The notes: generated by a model from the sequence alone, not told the origin. Positions 25,550 through 38,376 are shown, numbered from the stretch's first letter. The stretch is DNA of 64,000 bases from Angiostrongylus vasorum (GCA_018806985.1 JADANN010000457.1:372001-436000); one strand, 5' to 3'. Program-made: numbers and translations.

Positions 25550-26500
25550 TAATGTATCTTAGTTTCGTCAACATTGTTATCGTCACGCTTTGGTGGTGAT
25601 CTGATAAGAAGTATCGACCCTAATATGAGGATCATCAAATAGTCAACACTCCCTATGTTAAGCCTCCTCGTTTAGAAAAGTGGTCGGTTTCACCAACTGT
25701 AGAAGCACTGCAGAGCAAGATTCAATTTTCATCGTACATCACAACGAGCAAAGCAAAATAAACTCTGCGAAGATCACCAGTGTTTTCAGGAAATAGGTAA
25801 CGTACATCAGTGGCCTGTTCATCAAGATAGAAGTGCTTAACATTCTGAGCAATACACTTAAGAAGTCGTTTCAAATTTAATGCTTTGCTATGTGGTAGCT
25901 AATAAGAATCCGACTACCGAAAAAAAAATTTTTTAGCATAAGAGATACTATTTTGATTGTCAATCGATCATGAACCATCCTGTGTTCTGGGAAACTAAAG
26001 AGTGAGATCAATTCACTTTAGTGGCGCTGGAGTCCTCTATAAAACGGCAGTGCTGAGTGACTCTACTTCATTCGTGCGGTATTCAACTTTACTCTATTCG
26101 TCTATATGCGACCACTATAATGGCCCACATCGTTTGAAGAGCGAACTGCTGCGGCAGTAGACTCAAATCATCGTGGCTCTGATGAAGGCGAAACCACAGA
26201 AACGTTACTCACTACAAAGTCTTTTTAACAACCTTGGTCAAGCATGTCAACAAACCAAGATACTGACTGTGCGTGGAGAGGTTCATTGGAAATCAGAACA
26301 ACTCAAAAAAAACCGATTTTCTATAAACCTGGGCATTAACGGTTGATATACGCAGTTCTGCCTTTCCGGGGAATAACACGCTCATCACCACCATGCTGAG
26401 CTTTATATGTAGTTCTTGTAACTTTCCTTGTTGATCCGACATGAGGTTTGCACCAGTTGGTTGCTTTTGTCGTGATTCAGTCGTTTACGCGACTTTGACG
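25550..26500. other. Intergenic, possible family F relic
   Basis: 26100-26225 includes tctgatgaaggcgaaaccac and gaaacgttac, resembling the family F tail. Nothing else recognised. Confidence 0.35.
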
Positions 26501-26504
26501 CTGT

Positions 26505-26805
26505 ATTAAAAGGATAAAGGATAACACTTCCGGCGTTGATCAGTCTCTGAGGGATGCGCCATACATTCGACTTCTCCAAACATCATTAAAGCTGATTGAA
26601 TACATATCTCGCTTAACAGTGGCTTGCGGTGGGTGGCCTACCGATCTATCAGCTCAGTGCTGCAATCCTTCTAAGCAAGCTTGCACCATTTTGCCGACTC
26701 TGGAAGGGTGGAAGCCCTTATTGAAGCCGATGCATAGGATCGAACCAAATACAACGTATGTATTGCAAGGTACCTCTTACCATTGTGCCAATTTACATTA
26801 TTTGA
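26505..26805 (-). repeat. SINE family B copy
   Basis: Begins aaaggataacacttccggcg, matching the simple-sequence tail (ATCCTTT-type) of the family, and runs to a diverged head near 26790. Same orientation as the copy at 25258. Confidence 0.75.
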
Positions 26806-26809
26806 CAGT

Positions 26810-27555
26810 TTATTAAGGTTTGCAGAAAAAATGAAATAAGAACCGATGCAATTCAATACAAGCTTTTTTGAGTCTACAAAGTAATGAAATAACAACCAAT
26901 GTAATTTAGTTAATGGATCACTTGAAGAACGTCTGTTCAAAATTTTTTATACAAAATGCTCTTCGGAATCATTTCATTCATTGAAGGATATGGCACATTG
27001 TTTATAACCTAAGCTAAAATAGGTCTCCTACACTGTAGAATCTCCAGTCGGCTTTTCGCTAAGGAACGTCACGTACTGCCAGAAGAATAAATAGGAGGTT
27101 AAGTGCTAAGGGAAATCTGAGTTGTTATTGAGTGGAGGTGAAGAAACACAGACAGGAGACGGAGTCTCAGATTCGGTAGTTGACTTTGGAGTTGTTGTCC
27201 TCATCAACGCGAGGTTGTAATAACCATTTATTTGGTTTTTGAACAAAACTATCTGGGATCATAGTTGTCAACGCAGTGGCATCGTTATATGACAAAGAAA
27301 AAGATCGAAGAACTCCAAGAAGGGTCTGGAAAGTCTCTACAAAGGAGATATCTTTCGTGATATCAATATCGGGACACAGAAACTGGCCTCAGGCGATTGT
27401 CCAGAAATTATGGCGGAATCCAAGTTTCAGAATGTAAGAAAAAAAGAGAAGCTGTGTGTATCTATTTCGACCGAAACAAGTCGTAGTAATTCGCAGTTAA
27501 AAGAGCTCTATCTCAACATTAGACGCAGATATCTCTAAGCGGAGAACACCATGGC
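26810..27555. other. Intergenic, nothing recognised
   Basis: No exon or repeat recognised. Confidence 0.4.
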
Positions 27556-27559
27556 AAAA

Positions 27560-30490
27560 TAGACGTCATTACCTATCACCTTTTGTCCCGTTGGTCATCC
27601 AGTGACTCCAGCGGAGCCAGTAAACTTTTCATTTCTCTCGGTCACGTGCAAGAGTACGTCAGTTAGTTTTGCTCGCTCTAAAGAACACCATATCTTACTT
27701 CTATGGTATTCGTGAATAACTCCGATCATCGGGTAAGTGCTCTTCCCGCTGTGCGTTTGAAATCCCTGGAATCCAGTCACTAACGGCTCTTGCCCATCAG
27801 CTGTAGTTCAATTACATACCTGGCTCACCTTATCTTTGACAGTTCGGCTTATAGAACAGTGTCCTTGAATTCTGATCTTTCATATAAGTCGAAGCTTCCG
27901 ACAACCTCTCTCAATTGGTTTACGCGGAATACTCCTAGCATCGCCCTTTCGACTGCGCTTTCTATAAAGTTGAGTGATCTTTCATCCTGCTTAAGTAGTG
28001 AAAATGCTTCTAAAGCATACATTAAGGCAAGAAGAATCGTGAAGTCTAAAAGGTGGATTCGGAGTCGGGATTGATTTCTTTATTCTGTTTACTACCACCT
28101 CGATACTCTTCAAAGCTCCACAAGCCTGCGGCTTCTTATTGCTTAACTTTGGAGCTAAGTCGTTCATTATGTTGATTTCTCGACCTATATAGACGTCGCT
28201 GGAACATTCGGATATATTCGTTCTTTTGGGCGTGAGTGGGGACATGGGAAGCCAAACCAAGAACATCGTTTTTGTGAGATTTAATCGAAGACCAATATTT
28301 CCATAAGCGTTATCAAAGTCGGCAAGCATTCGTCCTGATTTACTCATGCATCTGGTTATACGAACCATATTATAAGCAAAGTGAAGATGTTCTAGTTGCT
28401 GATCATCGATTATTACTCTCATGTTTCCCCAGTCCACTGTTTGGATGACGTTCTGGAGGGTGGAGGCGAATAATTCCGGCGAAATCGTGTTGCCTTATAT
28501 AACTCCTCTTTTGACGTCAATTTTAATATCGTTGTTGAATAGTGATATCTTCGCTGTGAATTTTTCACACAGCTTACGAAGAATCTTTATATATTGCGTA
28601 GGAAAGATGTAACTGCTTCTATCTGAACTGAGTCAAAAGCTTTCCTTAAATCGATGGAAGTGAGAAACAGCAGTCTTCTGTACTCTTGCGATATTTCGGC
28701 GAGTTTTGTTATCGTGTAGGTTTAGTCCATCTTACTGAATCTTTCTTGAAACCCTGCTTGTTCATATGACTATCCTTGGTCCATTTTCCGTAAATCCTGT
28801 TTACGACGACTTGAGTGAAAAGCTTATAGATGACAGTCAGTAAGCATATTGGGTGACTGTTGCCGATATCGTGGAGGTCACCTTTTTTTGAACAATATCA
28901 CCGTTTTGCTAGTGTTCCACATTTAAGAGGGCTGGCGAAGCGAACTTCAGGTGTTCACATCTAGTCATGGCCGGACAGGGTGGTCTTTAATTCTTCACCA
29001 ACGAAATAGCGTGTCGGCATTCGGAAAAGAGAACCAGTGTGAAAGACATATCCACCCTTCTTTATTTCATATGAAAGTAGGAAGACATTGATATTGAAGA
29101 GATCCGAGTAGTAATAAAAAAATGATTTTCTCTGCTGTCTTCCTGGAACCTGTAACTGTTCCGTCTGGGTACCAGAATGCAACAATCTTGGTTTTGTAAT
29201 TGGCGGAGTCTCGGTAGGCTTTGCAAGTGCTTTCCCTAACCTTTGCAACTTCGACCATAGCTGCTGCTCTTCTATCTTTAACATCTAATTTTACCTCCTT
29301 TCTGCGGTGTTTTACAAGTTCGGACGAGAGTAAGTGGTTTATCAGCTCGAGTGTTTTTGGAGACAGAGGACTCTCGGTAACTTTCGAGCTCTCAGATTTT
29401 ACAGCGCTAACGTTAAGATGTTGAATGGGCCGGTTCCACTTCTTGTCGATGTTATCATTAATCGCATCTTCCCAACAACTGATCTAAGCAAATATTTGCT
29501 TATGATGGTTTTGAAACGTCATTTCGAGAAGTGGTGCTTTGCAACACGGAAGCGATGGTCTGATCTCGTGCAGAATTTCGAGCAATAGAGACATTGGTTA
29601 GGGAAAAATCTTCGATTTACTATGATGCGGCTATTTCGTTAGGATACTCACCACTGGAGAACTCCCACGTCCAGCGTTGACAGTGAGGATCCCGGAATTG
29701 CGAATTACCATGGAAGGTTTTGGTCACCATGATAAACTCGGACAGCCGCTCAGCCTGCTCATTCTTTTCTGATCCATGGGTCTCAATGTGACGTTTTTCA
29801 GATGTTCTTCTGGGTTCAATCTTAGCGTTAAAATCTCCAATGATGACCTTGAATAATGTATGGTCTTTTCTGCACAGCTCCTCCAAGTTCATATGGAACG
29901 ATACTTCTTTGTTCTAGTCATAACTTGATGTCGGTGCATAAACGACGAACATTGCAAAGCCGGTATTGATCCACACGTCTTCAACCTTAAACGCCCAGTT
30001 CAGGTTATTAATTGTTCGAATAAATTGCTGTTCATGGCCAAACCCTTACTGAGCAAGAACGCAGTGCTGTCGAGTCGTTCATTGTTGCACGTTCCGCGTA
30101 ACAGTTCTTCTCCGTGTTATAGACGGCATTGAATGGCTGGCGTCTTTCAGCCTCATCCAGAGCAATGACGTCGTATCTTATTCTTCTTGCCTGCAAAATC
30201 ACGTCCTTAATCCAGGACTTAGATGCAAGCTAGCGTGCATTGTAAGAACAGATCGTCACCTTAGTCCTTTGCGATTTAGGCAGTCTAGAATGGCCCTGAG
30301 ATTTTAGCAGCCTCTGCGTACTCGTCCTACCCAGCGCTTCCGTACCGGGGGCTCTTTTAGTGCTAGGGAAATGAGTCCCATTTATTTTACTGTTTTTGCT
30401 TTGGACAACGACGCATAGCTTACTGAAATCTGAATATAGGGGGCTGGGTATACTCAAAGGCAGTTTGCCAGTCTTTGCCAAAGTAGACGA
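27560..30490 (-). mobile_element. RTE-clade non-LTR retrotransposon, near full length, decayed
   Basis: Read on the minus strand: an N-terminal stretch (30481-30230) with TEALGRTSTQRLLKSQG and KVTICSYNAR; an APE-type endonuclease region with IIGDFNAKI and HGNSQF (about 29890-29620); a connector (YPDGTVTGSRKTAEKII, about 29180); reverse transcriptase remnants (28900-27990); and a C-terminal tail (IGVIHEYHRSKIWCSLE, about 27740). The reading frame is broken many times. The RT catalytic FADD box is degraded to FAYN, so the enzyme cannot work. Upstream and downstream boundaries are approximate. This family is often annotated as endonuclease-reverse transcriptase in parasitic nematodes (memory). 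Confidence 0.88.
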
Positions 30491-30494
30491 GCAC

Positions 30495-31310
30495 CTTATT
30501 TGTAATAAGCAATTCCTATCGACCTCCCATGTACCAGACCCTTGACCAAGGGCTTTTGACCGAATTGACTAGTAGAATACAATATGCATAAATGAGAACA
30601 CACCCCCTCACACATGCAGGGAAAATATTTTTGGAAAGATGGAAGGTAGGTGTTGGATTGCAGAGCAGAAACAACGAGTCTTTTCCCCGAATTCACCTGC
30701 ATCTCAGTGAAACAGAAGCTCGCTTCTGATCTGCGATGGACCACATATCGGCCACGTTGGGCGCCCCATGCTTCTCGACTAGCCGGCAGGAAACCCTTTT
30801 TGAGGGAAATCTGTGGATCTCATAATAATGGTAAATGGAGGTTTTTACTTCACTAGTGTTGCTAGAGCTTATATGAAATCAGATTACAAGCATCTTATGT
30901 CCACGACTACGGACTTTTTTCGTAGAAAAGAAGAGAATGTCACCAAATTCAACATGTGAAGTTCCCAGATCAAAATCGAAATTTTCCTCCTTCTTAGTGG
31001 CTTTCGGAAGCTCATTGTCGAGAATATGGATGCGGCCAGTTTATCAAAGACCTCTACTACACCTCTAAAAAGCTAAGAATTTGAAAGCCTCCAAAAGATA
31101 TCAGTCTGCAGAAACAATTGATGCTGTATTTGATAGTGGAGTTGTACCGGACCTAACCATCACCACCTTACGTCCACAATAGCAAAATTTTACGGAAAGG
31201 CAACAAGGGTTATGAAAAGCGAAGAGCACCAGTTGTAGCTCAAAGTGAAACGGTTGCGAGGAGTAACCGCGAAATCCACTCTTTTTCATTTACAGTATCT
31301 GGCGCTCAGA
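30495..31310. other. Intergenic, nothing recognised
   Basis: No exon or repeat supported; short open frames occur on both strands. Confidence 0.4.
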
Positions 31311-31314
31311 GAAA

Positions 31315-31490
31315 GTAGTCAGTCCATCGGGAGCGACGACGCAGAGGATCATTCACGACTTCTACTCTGATACTCTCGACAACTAGGTCCATTTGCTTTC
31401 GCATAAAATCAACGTGAATGGATGTGCCCAACGATTCTCATTTTCGTAATCTAATTTGCCAACTCATCAGTGAAAAACTGCACACAATAC
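31315..31490 (+). mobile_element. RTE-clade fragment, start of RT region
   Basis: Translates to SPSGATTQRIIHDFYSD then DN*VHL, matching IHEYQSDLFDSHVHL in the copy at 59400-59480. Stops interrupt it. Confidence 0.5.
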
Positions 31491-31494
31491 TGTC

Positions 31495-32900
31495 ATGAGA
31501 GAATTAGGTGCGAACGTCCGAGGAACGAACCATCGCCTTTTGTCAACACTTTGACAGGCTGTTCCAACACTACATGACAACATTTAAGGAATCTATAGAC
31601 AACAACCGTGATCATACTGTTAAACGAAAACTCTACATGAAGTCAGCAACTACCATTCAATCCTCTTGCTCCTGCACTTCTACAAACTCTTACACTGACT
31701 CATGACTAGTAGAATTGACAGAATGATGAAAGAAGCACAACTACAGAAACATACAGGTTTTTTCCCAGAGTGGTATAGCATGTTGAATAAATATCCACGC
31801 CTTAACTATAGTCAGCAAAATATCGTTAGAGAGAAATACTTTACACTTGCCAACTTCAAGGTCTTTCTTAATACTAAGGCGAAAGCTGTCATATAAAAAT
31901 TTGGTCAACCAGTTCATCTCTGCTCAATACACAAACTCCTTCAAAGCATAGCAAATTTACAAACGAATCCTTATGTAATCAATAGAACACTGTCATTCAT
32001 CTGATAAGAGAAGATCGAAAAAGCGAAGTTATCCCGTCAAAAACCATTAAGTGCCATTCACGCGACTGCGATCTAATTGCTGGAATGGACCAATGTAGAG
32101 TGAAAATCGGTGGTTAGCAGTCACACATCCTTGGTTTTCTAAATCGCTCTTGTAAAATTAAACATTAATGTATCTGAATTGTTAAATCAATTCTCCGCAT
32201 GTCAAACAATTTGACTACTCTGTACTTGCATTTCTAACACAAAACTTGTGCAAACAAATACGATGAACATGTTAACAACTTTGTGGAACCCACTATCCAG
32301 AGGATGATGCTGAGCATTTCATATTGTGAAAACGAATGAGGGATTTCGATGTTTCAACTTATGTTGATGATTTGATATTACAGGCTCTGCAGCATAAGCC
32401 ATTACGTTGAAAATCAGCTGTGCCGAATACCTATTGTGCATAGAGTCCAGCGGTAGCGAATAGCCATTATGGACTGGTTTTCATGGAACGTTAAGTTCAT
32501 AGCGTTAAGACCACTGATCAGATGGTCGGATTTTCTCACCCAAATCATGTTGCTCACGAAGTTCCTCAAGCAGAGATGACCCACTGGTCAACTCCGAAAT
32601 GGAACACGGACAAGAGGAGATTTATTTGTATGTGATCATTCAACTCACTACAGGACCACGAGTAGGATAGATCATGTAAGTGGAATTAGTTTCAGGACAG
32701 AGGATAAACTTTCAAACACTTCTTCAGTGTTTGCGGTTTCATACACTCGACGGTTCGGTTTCTATACCATTTTTTCTTTAAATCGTATTTGTTTATGTGG
32801 CTGCCAGCCTTTGAAATGACTTGGGGTGCAAAATGTACCTGTACTTTTCTTTTTTATATCCATCGATTCCAAACAATAGGTGAGAATTGACAAAGCAATT
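31495..32900. other. Intergenic with coding-like but unidentified stretches
   Basis: 31508-31896 has two open plus-strand runs (RTIAFCQHFDRLF; RIDRMMKEAQLQ), and 32330-32390 gives DFDVSTYVDDLI, a YVDD box like that of reverse transcriptases. Possibly a second, heavily decayed retroelement. Not supported enough to name. Confidence 0.25.
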
Positions 32901-32909
32901 TTAGATGGA

Positions 32910-33295
32910 AGCTCCCACGGGTTTACCACCTCATCGTGGCTGGGAGGTGTTCCTGGGTGCCGTGCTGCGATGTACAGCGGAGGGATTCGTCCTCCCGGCA
33001 GGGTCTCCCAAGCTGAAGAGGAGTTCAGCGTTTCCATCAGGAAGCCTAGCTAAGAGTAAGCCAATACCAGGATCCACCACTGTGCTGGTATCAAACTAGT
33101 CGCATGGTGGCAAATCTCCCTCTGATCCACAAGGGCGGTGATGCCTGTGGTGATGATGACTTGGCGCAGACTTTGACCAAGCTGACCCCAGGACTCTAAG
33201 GACCCACAATGGCTAAATCAGCAAAACTCCAATAAATGGAGAATATGCTGGGACCCACACAACCAGTGACGACGAGAAGTCCACGTACCCAAGTG
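32910..33295 (+). repeat. Repeat family A copy
   Basis: Starts gggtttaccacctcatcgtgg, passes ccaataccaggatccaccac and tcccaagctgaagaggag, and ends gcacacaaccagtgacga (approximately). Aligns along its length with 37158-37540 and 50468-50850. Confidence 0.9.
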
Positions 33296-33299
33296 AGGA

Positions 33300-34080
33300 A
33301 GTAATGTAGATGGAATATTAATCGATTATTGACCAAAAATTTAATTGTTTAAGCTTAAATTATAGCGGACGCAGACGCTAGGTAAGTAGAGTATTGGTGG
33401 TACCAACTAGAAGTTGGACACAGAGTGCTTATTGCCGTTTATTAAAAATTGTTTACTTCTAACGTTCTGCTATGGCTGTCTTCGTATTCTTTCTCTGTTT
33501 GGACGTCAAACTTGAGTCCCCGTTTTTTGACAGACTTTTCATCGATAATAAACAAGAAGACCCTCAAGGCTAAAGAAAATAAGGAACCTCTTGTAGTTTC
33601 CGTCAAAAAATCTGACGGAAATGAATCGGATGATGAGAAAAGTGGTAACCATGGTGGTGATGGTGGTGCAAACAAGGATTAAGAATATATAAGATATATA
33701 GACAAAGGAATAGACAGAAATGACGATACGTAGATAGGAGAATATTGAGAATGTGTAGAAAGAAGAAAAAAACATAGAACCATGAGTTTATTCGAACTCT
33801 CTACGCGGACATTGTGGCCAGAATGACTTCTGAAGAGTTTTTTGGTTCTGATCGTTCATTTTGACCCATTGAACCCTTTCCCTACACTTTCTTTCTTTTG
33901 GTAGCCTTATCTAACATAGATGTTATGGTGGGAATCGGCTAGGCAAAAACCTTTTCTACTTTTTGGAAATATACGAAAACGAAGCTTAACTCGAACGTGT
34001 TCTCTTTTCTTGGCGAACCGACATCATATGTTGTTTGGGTTCAAGTGCCTCTTGGATACGATTTGTCTCATGCACCATCT
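33300..34080. other. Intergenic, acidic open tail
   Basis: 33541-33682 (plus) reads KENKEPLVVSVKK then an Asp/Glu/Gly-rich end (SDDEKSGNHGGDGG) and a stop. It could be a stray last exon or retrocopy tail, but no gene context supports it. Confidence 0.25.
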
Positions 34081-34084
34081 ATAG

Positions 34085-34345
34085 AGAATTCCTCTATCAA
34101 TCCTCGAAATTCTCTATCTACCTAATCAATGCATCCCATGGGTCGATGGAGACCGCGTTGCTACAACGACGCGTGCGTACTCTGCGTCTACGTCCCGTTC
34201 GGGTCAATAGGCATGAATCCCTCTACAGATAGAGAGTTCTCTATCCACCTAATCAATCCATCCTATGGGTCGATGGAGATCGCGTTACTACACCGACGCG
34301 TGCGTACCCTGCGTCTATGCCCAGTTATGGCCAATGGGCAAGCCG
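34085..34345 (+). repeat. 127-bp tandem duplication, GC-rich
   Basis: A unit beginning ttctctatc at 34110 recurs at 34237. Both contain acctaatcaat, gggtcgatggaga and cgacgcgtgcgta. The copies are about 90% alike. Confidence 0.85.
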
Positions 34346-34509
34346 CTCGCCGGGACGCAGCCACGCCTACCGCCACTGGCATTTGGCCAAGCGACGCCTT
34401 GGCGAGCGCCGTCGCCAGCTCCATCATTGCTTCTCTCCCGATTGATCTTTCCTTACAGTTTCATTTGCTTAGGTCGTAGTGATAGGAATTGTAATCACTC
34501 TCGCTCTTG
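34346..34509. other. Spacer between two tandem repeats
   Basis: GC-rich (ccaagcgacgccttggcgag, a short inverted repeat) and otherwise unremarkable. Confidence 0.4.
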
Positions 34510-34510
34510 C

Positions 34511-34627
34511 CCTTATTCCTCCGTTAGCTCTTGCATTGTTATTATTTCGCCCTTATTCCTCCGTTAGCTCTTGCATTGTTATTATCTTGCTCTTATTTCT
34601 CCGTTAGCTCTTGCATTGTTATTACGT
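34511..34627 (+). repeat. Three 40-bp tandem repeats
   Basis: The unit ccttattcctccgttagctc plus ttgcattgttatta occurs at exactly 40-bp spacing (34511, 34551, 34591). The third unit has a few changes. Confidence 0.95.
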
Positions 34628-34904
34628 TAATGTTATCGTTGATTTTCGCATACGTGTTGACATGATTTCGATGCTCTCATCGTTCACAGGTATTCCACAA
34701 ACGGCTCGCCACTATTATTCTCTTTCTCGAACGCTCTTCATACTCTTGTGCTGTGAGCCGTTACACCATCGTCAAAAATCTTCAGACTTTTTTCATGTGC
34801 TTTCAGCAGCTGATCGAGGACATTCGCCTTCGTTATGGATCTTGTGGGGGCTGTCCGAGTAGATTCTCCCTAGATTCACGGGATAGCAACGCTAAGGCTT
34901 TTCC

Positions 34905-35030
34905 ATGTCGGTTGTAGGAATGAATAGATTCCAAACAAGTCTGGTACCAATCCCTCCGACCCTGGAGGGATGGGACGCTTGGTGGCCTGTAGCGAGGACG
35001 AGTTAGTCCCTGGATTGGTGGGGCCGTTAT
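34905..35030 (-). repeat. SINE family B fragment
   Basis: Contains acaagtctggtaccaatccc and ccctggagggatgggacgct, the middle block of the family, in reverse orientation. Confidence 0.65.
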
Positions 35031-35034
35031 CTTA

Positions 35035-35990
35035 ATGAACAGTATCACTTCCATTGTGCTATCCACCTCGTACGACTTTTTTCGTTATTCACCTAGTCAT
35101 TAGATAGTCTCTGAAACATTACCCTGATCAGAGGGTTTTTAACAGGACGGCGGTGGGCGCAATATGTTTCCATCGTTTTTATACTAGCCGCTGTTCTGTC
35201 TCCAACAGTCATCCTCCTGTGAATAAACCGGCGACTGTTTTGTCATACTTCATTTGACTATTCGTAATATCAGACAGCCTTCCTTCTCAAATCTCCGAAA
35301 GAAAGAATTCCCGCCGTATGATAAGCCTACTGTACTAATCATCCACTAACAGCATCATCAAGCTTACCACTCCATATTTTATTTGTACCTAGTGGAGTAG
35401 TTTGCCAAATTCCAAATACGGTAAACTTAAGGAGTGGTCTAACGGAAAACTGACACAAAATTCAGTCTATTACTGGACGATATACTCCAAATCTTTTACC
35501 TAATCAATCCACGAGAAGTTCGCCAACTCGATTACAGATGTGCCATTTCGATGTGCGGGATGTGGATGATCAAGGGACACTTTGATGTTTGGTAGATGTG
35601 CCGATATAATGAAGCAACTGGGTTAGAATGAAGTTCAAAAAACCGTGTTTCTTCATCTGTTGACCCTATTAAACGTTGTTGGGTATAACCCTAAATGAAC
35701 ATGACATGTTCGCCTCATGATCATCAATGGAAAGTACTTTCTGCGTCTTAGTAAGCAACCACTGAACGAGACACTTTGATAATATCCTATGGAACTGAGA
35801 AGTATCCGATAGTTCCAAATCAACTGCACTTGCCGTTTTGACGACTCTCTGTATTGTTTTTAAAACACCTTTCCAGAAGATGGACGATGATGAGAAAAAT
35901 CACAAGTTTCTTTTTATTTTCTTGATATCCAGCCGCCGTGGAAAAGTTCCACACCTTTATCGATAGTTCATAGTCAAATGTTTTGAGCTT
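35035..35990. other. Intergenic, nothing recognised
   Basis: No exon or known repeat recognised. Confidence 0.4.
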
Positions 35991-35994
35991 ACTT

Positions 35995-36340
35995 GGTACT
36001 TGAACGGCCCGTCCTCACTAGTTGTGCGAGCGCTGCCATAATCACCATTCCCCGAAAACTTGCTGGTTAAGCCATTTTAGTACCTTGGAATCCCGAGGAC
36101 AGCCTGGCCAAAGTCTGCCCTATGTCGTCACCACGACAGGCAGTCGCAGCCCTCGTGGATCAGAGGGAGATTTGCCACCATGCGACTTTGATACCAGGGC
36201 GGTAGTTGATCCGGGTATTGGTTTACTCTTGGCTAGGCTTCCTGATGGAAACGCCGGAGCGAATCCCACTGCTGTATATCGTAGTCCGACACCCAGGAAC
36301 ACCTCCCAGCCACGATGAGGCGGTAAACCGTTGGGAGGGT
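35995..36340 (-). repeat. Repeat family A copy, reverse
   Basis: Begins gtacttgaacggcccgtcct and ends gatgaggcggtaaaccgttg. It forms an inverted pair with the forward copy at 37158-37540. Confidence 0.9.
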
Positions 36341-36574
36341 TTTGAGTTTATCAGATCTTAAACCTAGCGCATATTACGATTTTGTTCAAGTGTGAAGATG
36401 GGCTTTCTATATTGTTTAGTCGTCAACGTCAATTTTACATTTTTAAGCTTATAACTTCTTATGTACTCAAAACACTGTATCTTCAGTGGCCTGAGAACAC
36501 AGAGAGCATAACTCTACATCCAGAAAATCCGGTACACACTAACAACCTTATCACCGATGACCAGGGATAAAGAA

Positions 36575-36770
36575 TAAATTGTTCGATGTTGATCAATCCT
36601 TGAGTGATCTACCACACATTCAATTCCTTTGCACATCGTAGAAGTGATTGAATGTATATTCGGTTCCTATAATGAATTTCGGGGGTCCACTGATGTATCA
36701 AGCGAGCGTTTTTACCCTCCCAAAGAAGTCCGCTACCAATCCACCGATTCCTTAAGGAAGCAAAGCTTTG
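36575..36770 (-). repeat. SINE family B fragment
   Basis: Contains ttgatcaatccttgagtgat and agtccgctaccaatccaccg. The tRNA-like head is missing. Confidence 0.65.
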
Positions 36771-36999
36771 TTAGCTTAGTGTATCTTCAGTGGACATTGT
36801 CCTTTTATATAAGGCGGCTCTTCACTGCTTGTCCACTGGTGGTAATTTGTTTCCTTTTGGGAAGACAAGCGAACCAGTAGCTTCGTGAACGGAGTTTCAT
36901 TCAACCTCGTTATGAGTAATTTCTCAAATAATAACGAAGTAAAATAATAGCAGTAATGAAACAATATTACTTTTGCTGCTGATGTTGTCGTTAGATAGG

Positions 37000-37110
37000 A
37001 AATTAGCTGAGAGAAGGGCGAAACGAGGGACCCACAAGGTTGTTAACGCGTTAGCCCACTGAACGGATAAAAGCGTGTTCGATGCCTACCACAAATTTAG
37101 AATCCTTGTG
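37000..37110 (-). repeat. Repeat family C fragment
   Basis: Contains agctgagagaagggcgaaac and gcgtgttcgatgcctaccac, the B-box-like part of family C. Confidence 0.7.
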
Positions 37111-37157
37111 ATAATATTACTTTTATTCATTTTATTTTACGTAGCCAGTCATCATAT

Positions 37158-37540
37158 CCTCCCAACGGTTTACCGCCTCATCGCGGCGGGGAGGTGTTTC
37201 TGGGCGTCGAACTGCGAGGTACAGCGGGGGATTCACCACCTCCGCAGTCTCCCAAGCTGAGAAGGAGTCCGGCGTTTCCATCAGGAAACCTAGCTAAGAG
37301 TGGACCAATACCAGGATTCACCACCGTCCTGGGATCGAGGTCGCATTGTTTCAAATCACCCTCTGATCCACGAGGGCTGCAACTGCCTGTGGTGGTGAAT
37401 GTATGGAGCAGACTTTGGCCAGGCTGTCCTCGGGATTCCAGGGAACCACAATGCCTTAACCAGCAAATCTCCTAAAAATGGTGATTATGCTGGGGACCGC
37501 ACAACTAGTGAGGACGGGCCGTTCAAGTATCAAGTCATCA
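37158..37540 (+). repeat. Repeat family A copy
   Basis: Begins caacggtttaccgcctcatc and ends gacgggccgttcaagtatca. The best-preserved family A ends in the window. Confidence 0.92.
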
Positions 37541-37544
37541 TGTC

Positions 37545-37830
37545 TACTGTGCTGATTCCAGCCCTTCTTGCATTCGATTCGCTTTCTTCGCTTTCATAGT
37601 CCACGAAGGTCTTCCAACTTTTCGTCTGTTGTTTTGGCTTCTGCTTGAGGATTTCGTCTTTTTACAAATGTCGTAGAATGCTGGTCGAGTCGATTCTCTT
37701 TGCAATCTTAGAGATAGCCGAGCTAAGGCGTTCCAACGTGGATTGGAGAAGTGTTGTGGCAGGGATCGAAGTAGGACCTCCGCTTTCTGTATGACGACAT
37801 CACTAACCACTGCGCTATCCCTGCCCTAAT
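37545..37830 (-). repeat. SINE family E, full-length copy
   Basis: Read on the minus strand, the 5' end is tRNA-like: gggatagcgcagtggttagt (box A) and about 38 nt on acttcgatccctgcc (box B). The body and 3' part match 8480-8712. Clear pol III-type SINE anatomy. Confidence 0.88.
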
Positions 37831-37834
37831 AAAA

Positions 37835-38375
37835 GAATAACAAAACAACAACAAAAAAATGTTCTTGCCAGTTCTTTATGAATAAACTATATTCCATTTA
37901 TTTCCATACAGAATATACCAAAATTTTATTGCTAACAATGCAAGTCATATTACATGAGCTCTCTTTGGAGTGTCCCCTCCTGATATTCATTGCACCAGTT
38001 TTTGAAGTTTTCAAAAAAAAAATGTCGTTGTGAACCAAAACCGAGTCAGAAAAAGGACACATTTATTTTTCTATACAGACATTTATGACATTCGATGAAA
38101 AACGAATGGATACGAAGCAGTCGATTTATATAACATAGATTGACTAAAACACTAAAAACAACGGATGAAGTGCACAAATATCAGGAAAAAAAACCTTGAA
38201 GGAGTAACTGAATGCACGGTCGAGGGAAGATGAGCAAAATATTCCGAAAGGAGTTAGAAGATATCATGATAGATAAGACAAAAATCAGACTAGAAGTTGA
38301 TACGTAACAAAAACAGTACGTTTAGAAAGCACGAGAGTACGGCTGTCGTGGAGCCAAAGGTCATCTCTTTGAGCA
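37835..38375. other. 3' flank of pat-6
   Basis: AT-rich. Probably contains the pat-6 3' UTR from 38376 down to the signal at 38067-38062. No other feature seen. Confidence 0.45.
38062..38067 (-). terminator. pat-6: Candidate polyadenylation signal for pat-6
   Basis: AATAAA on the minus strand about 310 nt after the stop codon. Confidence 0.4.
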
Positions 38376-38376
38376 A

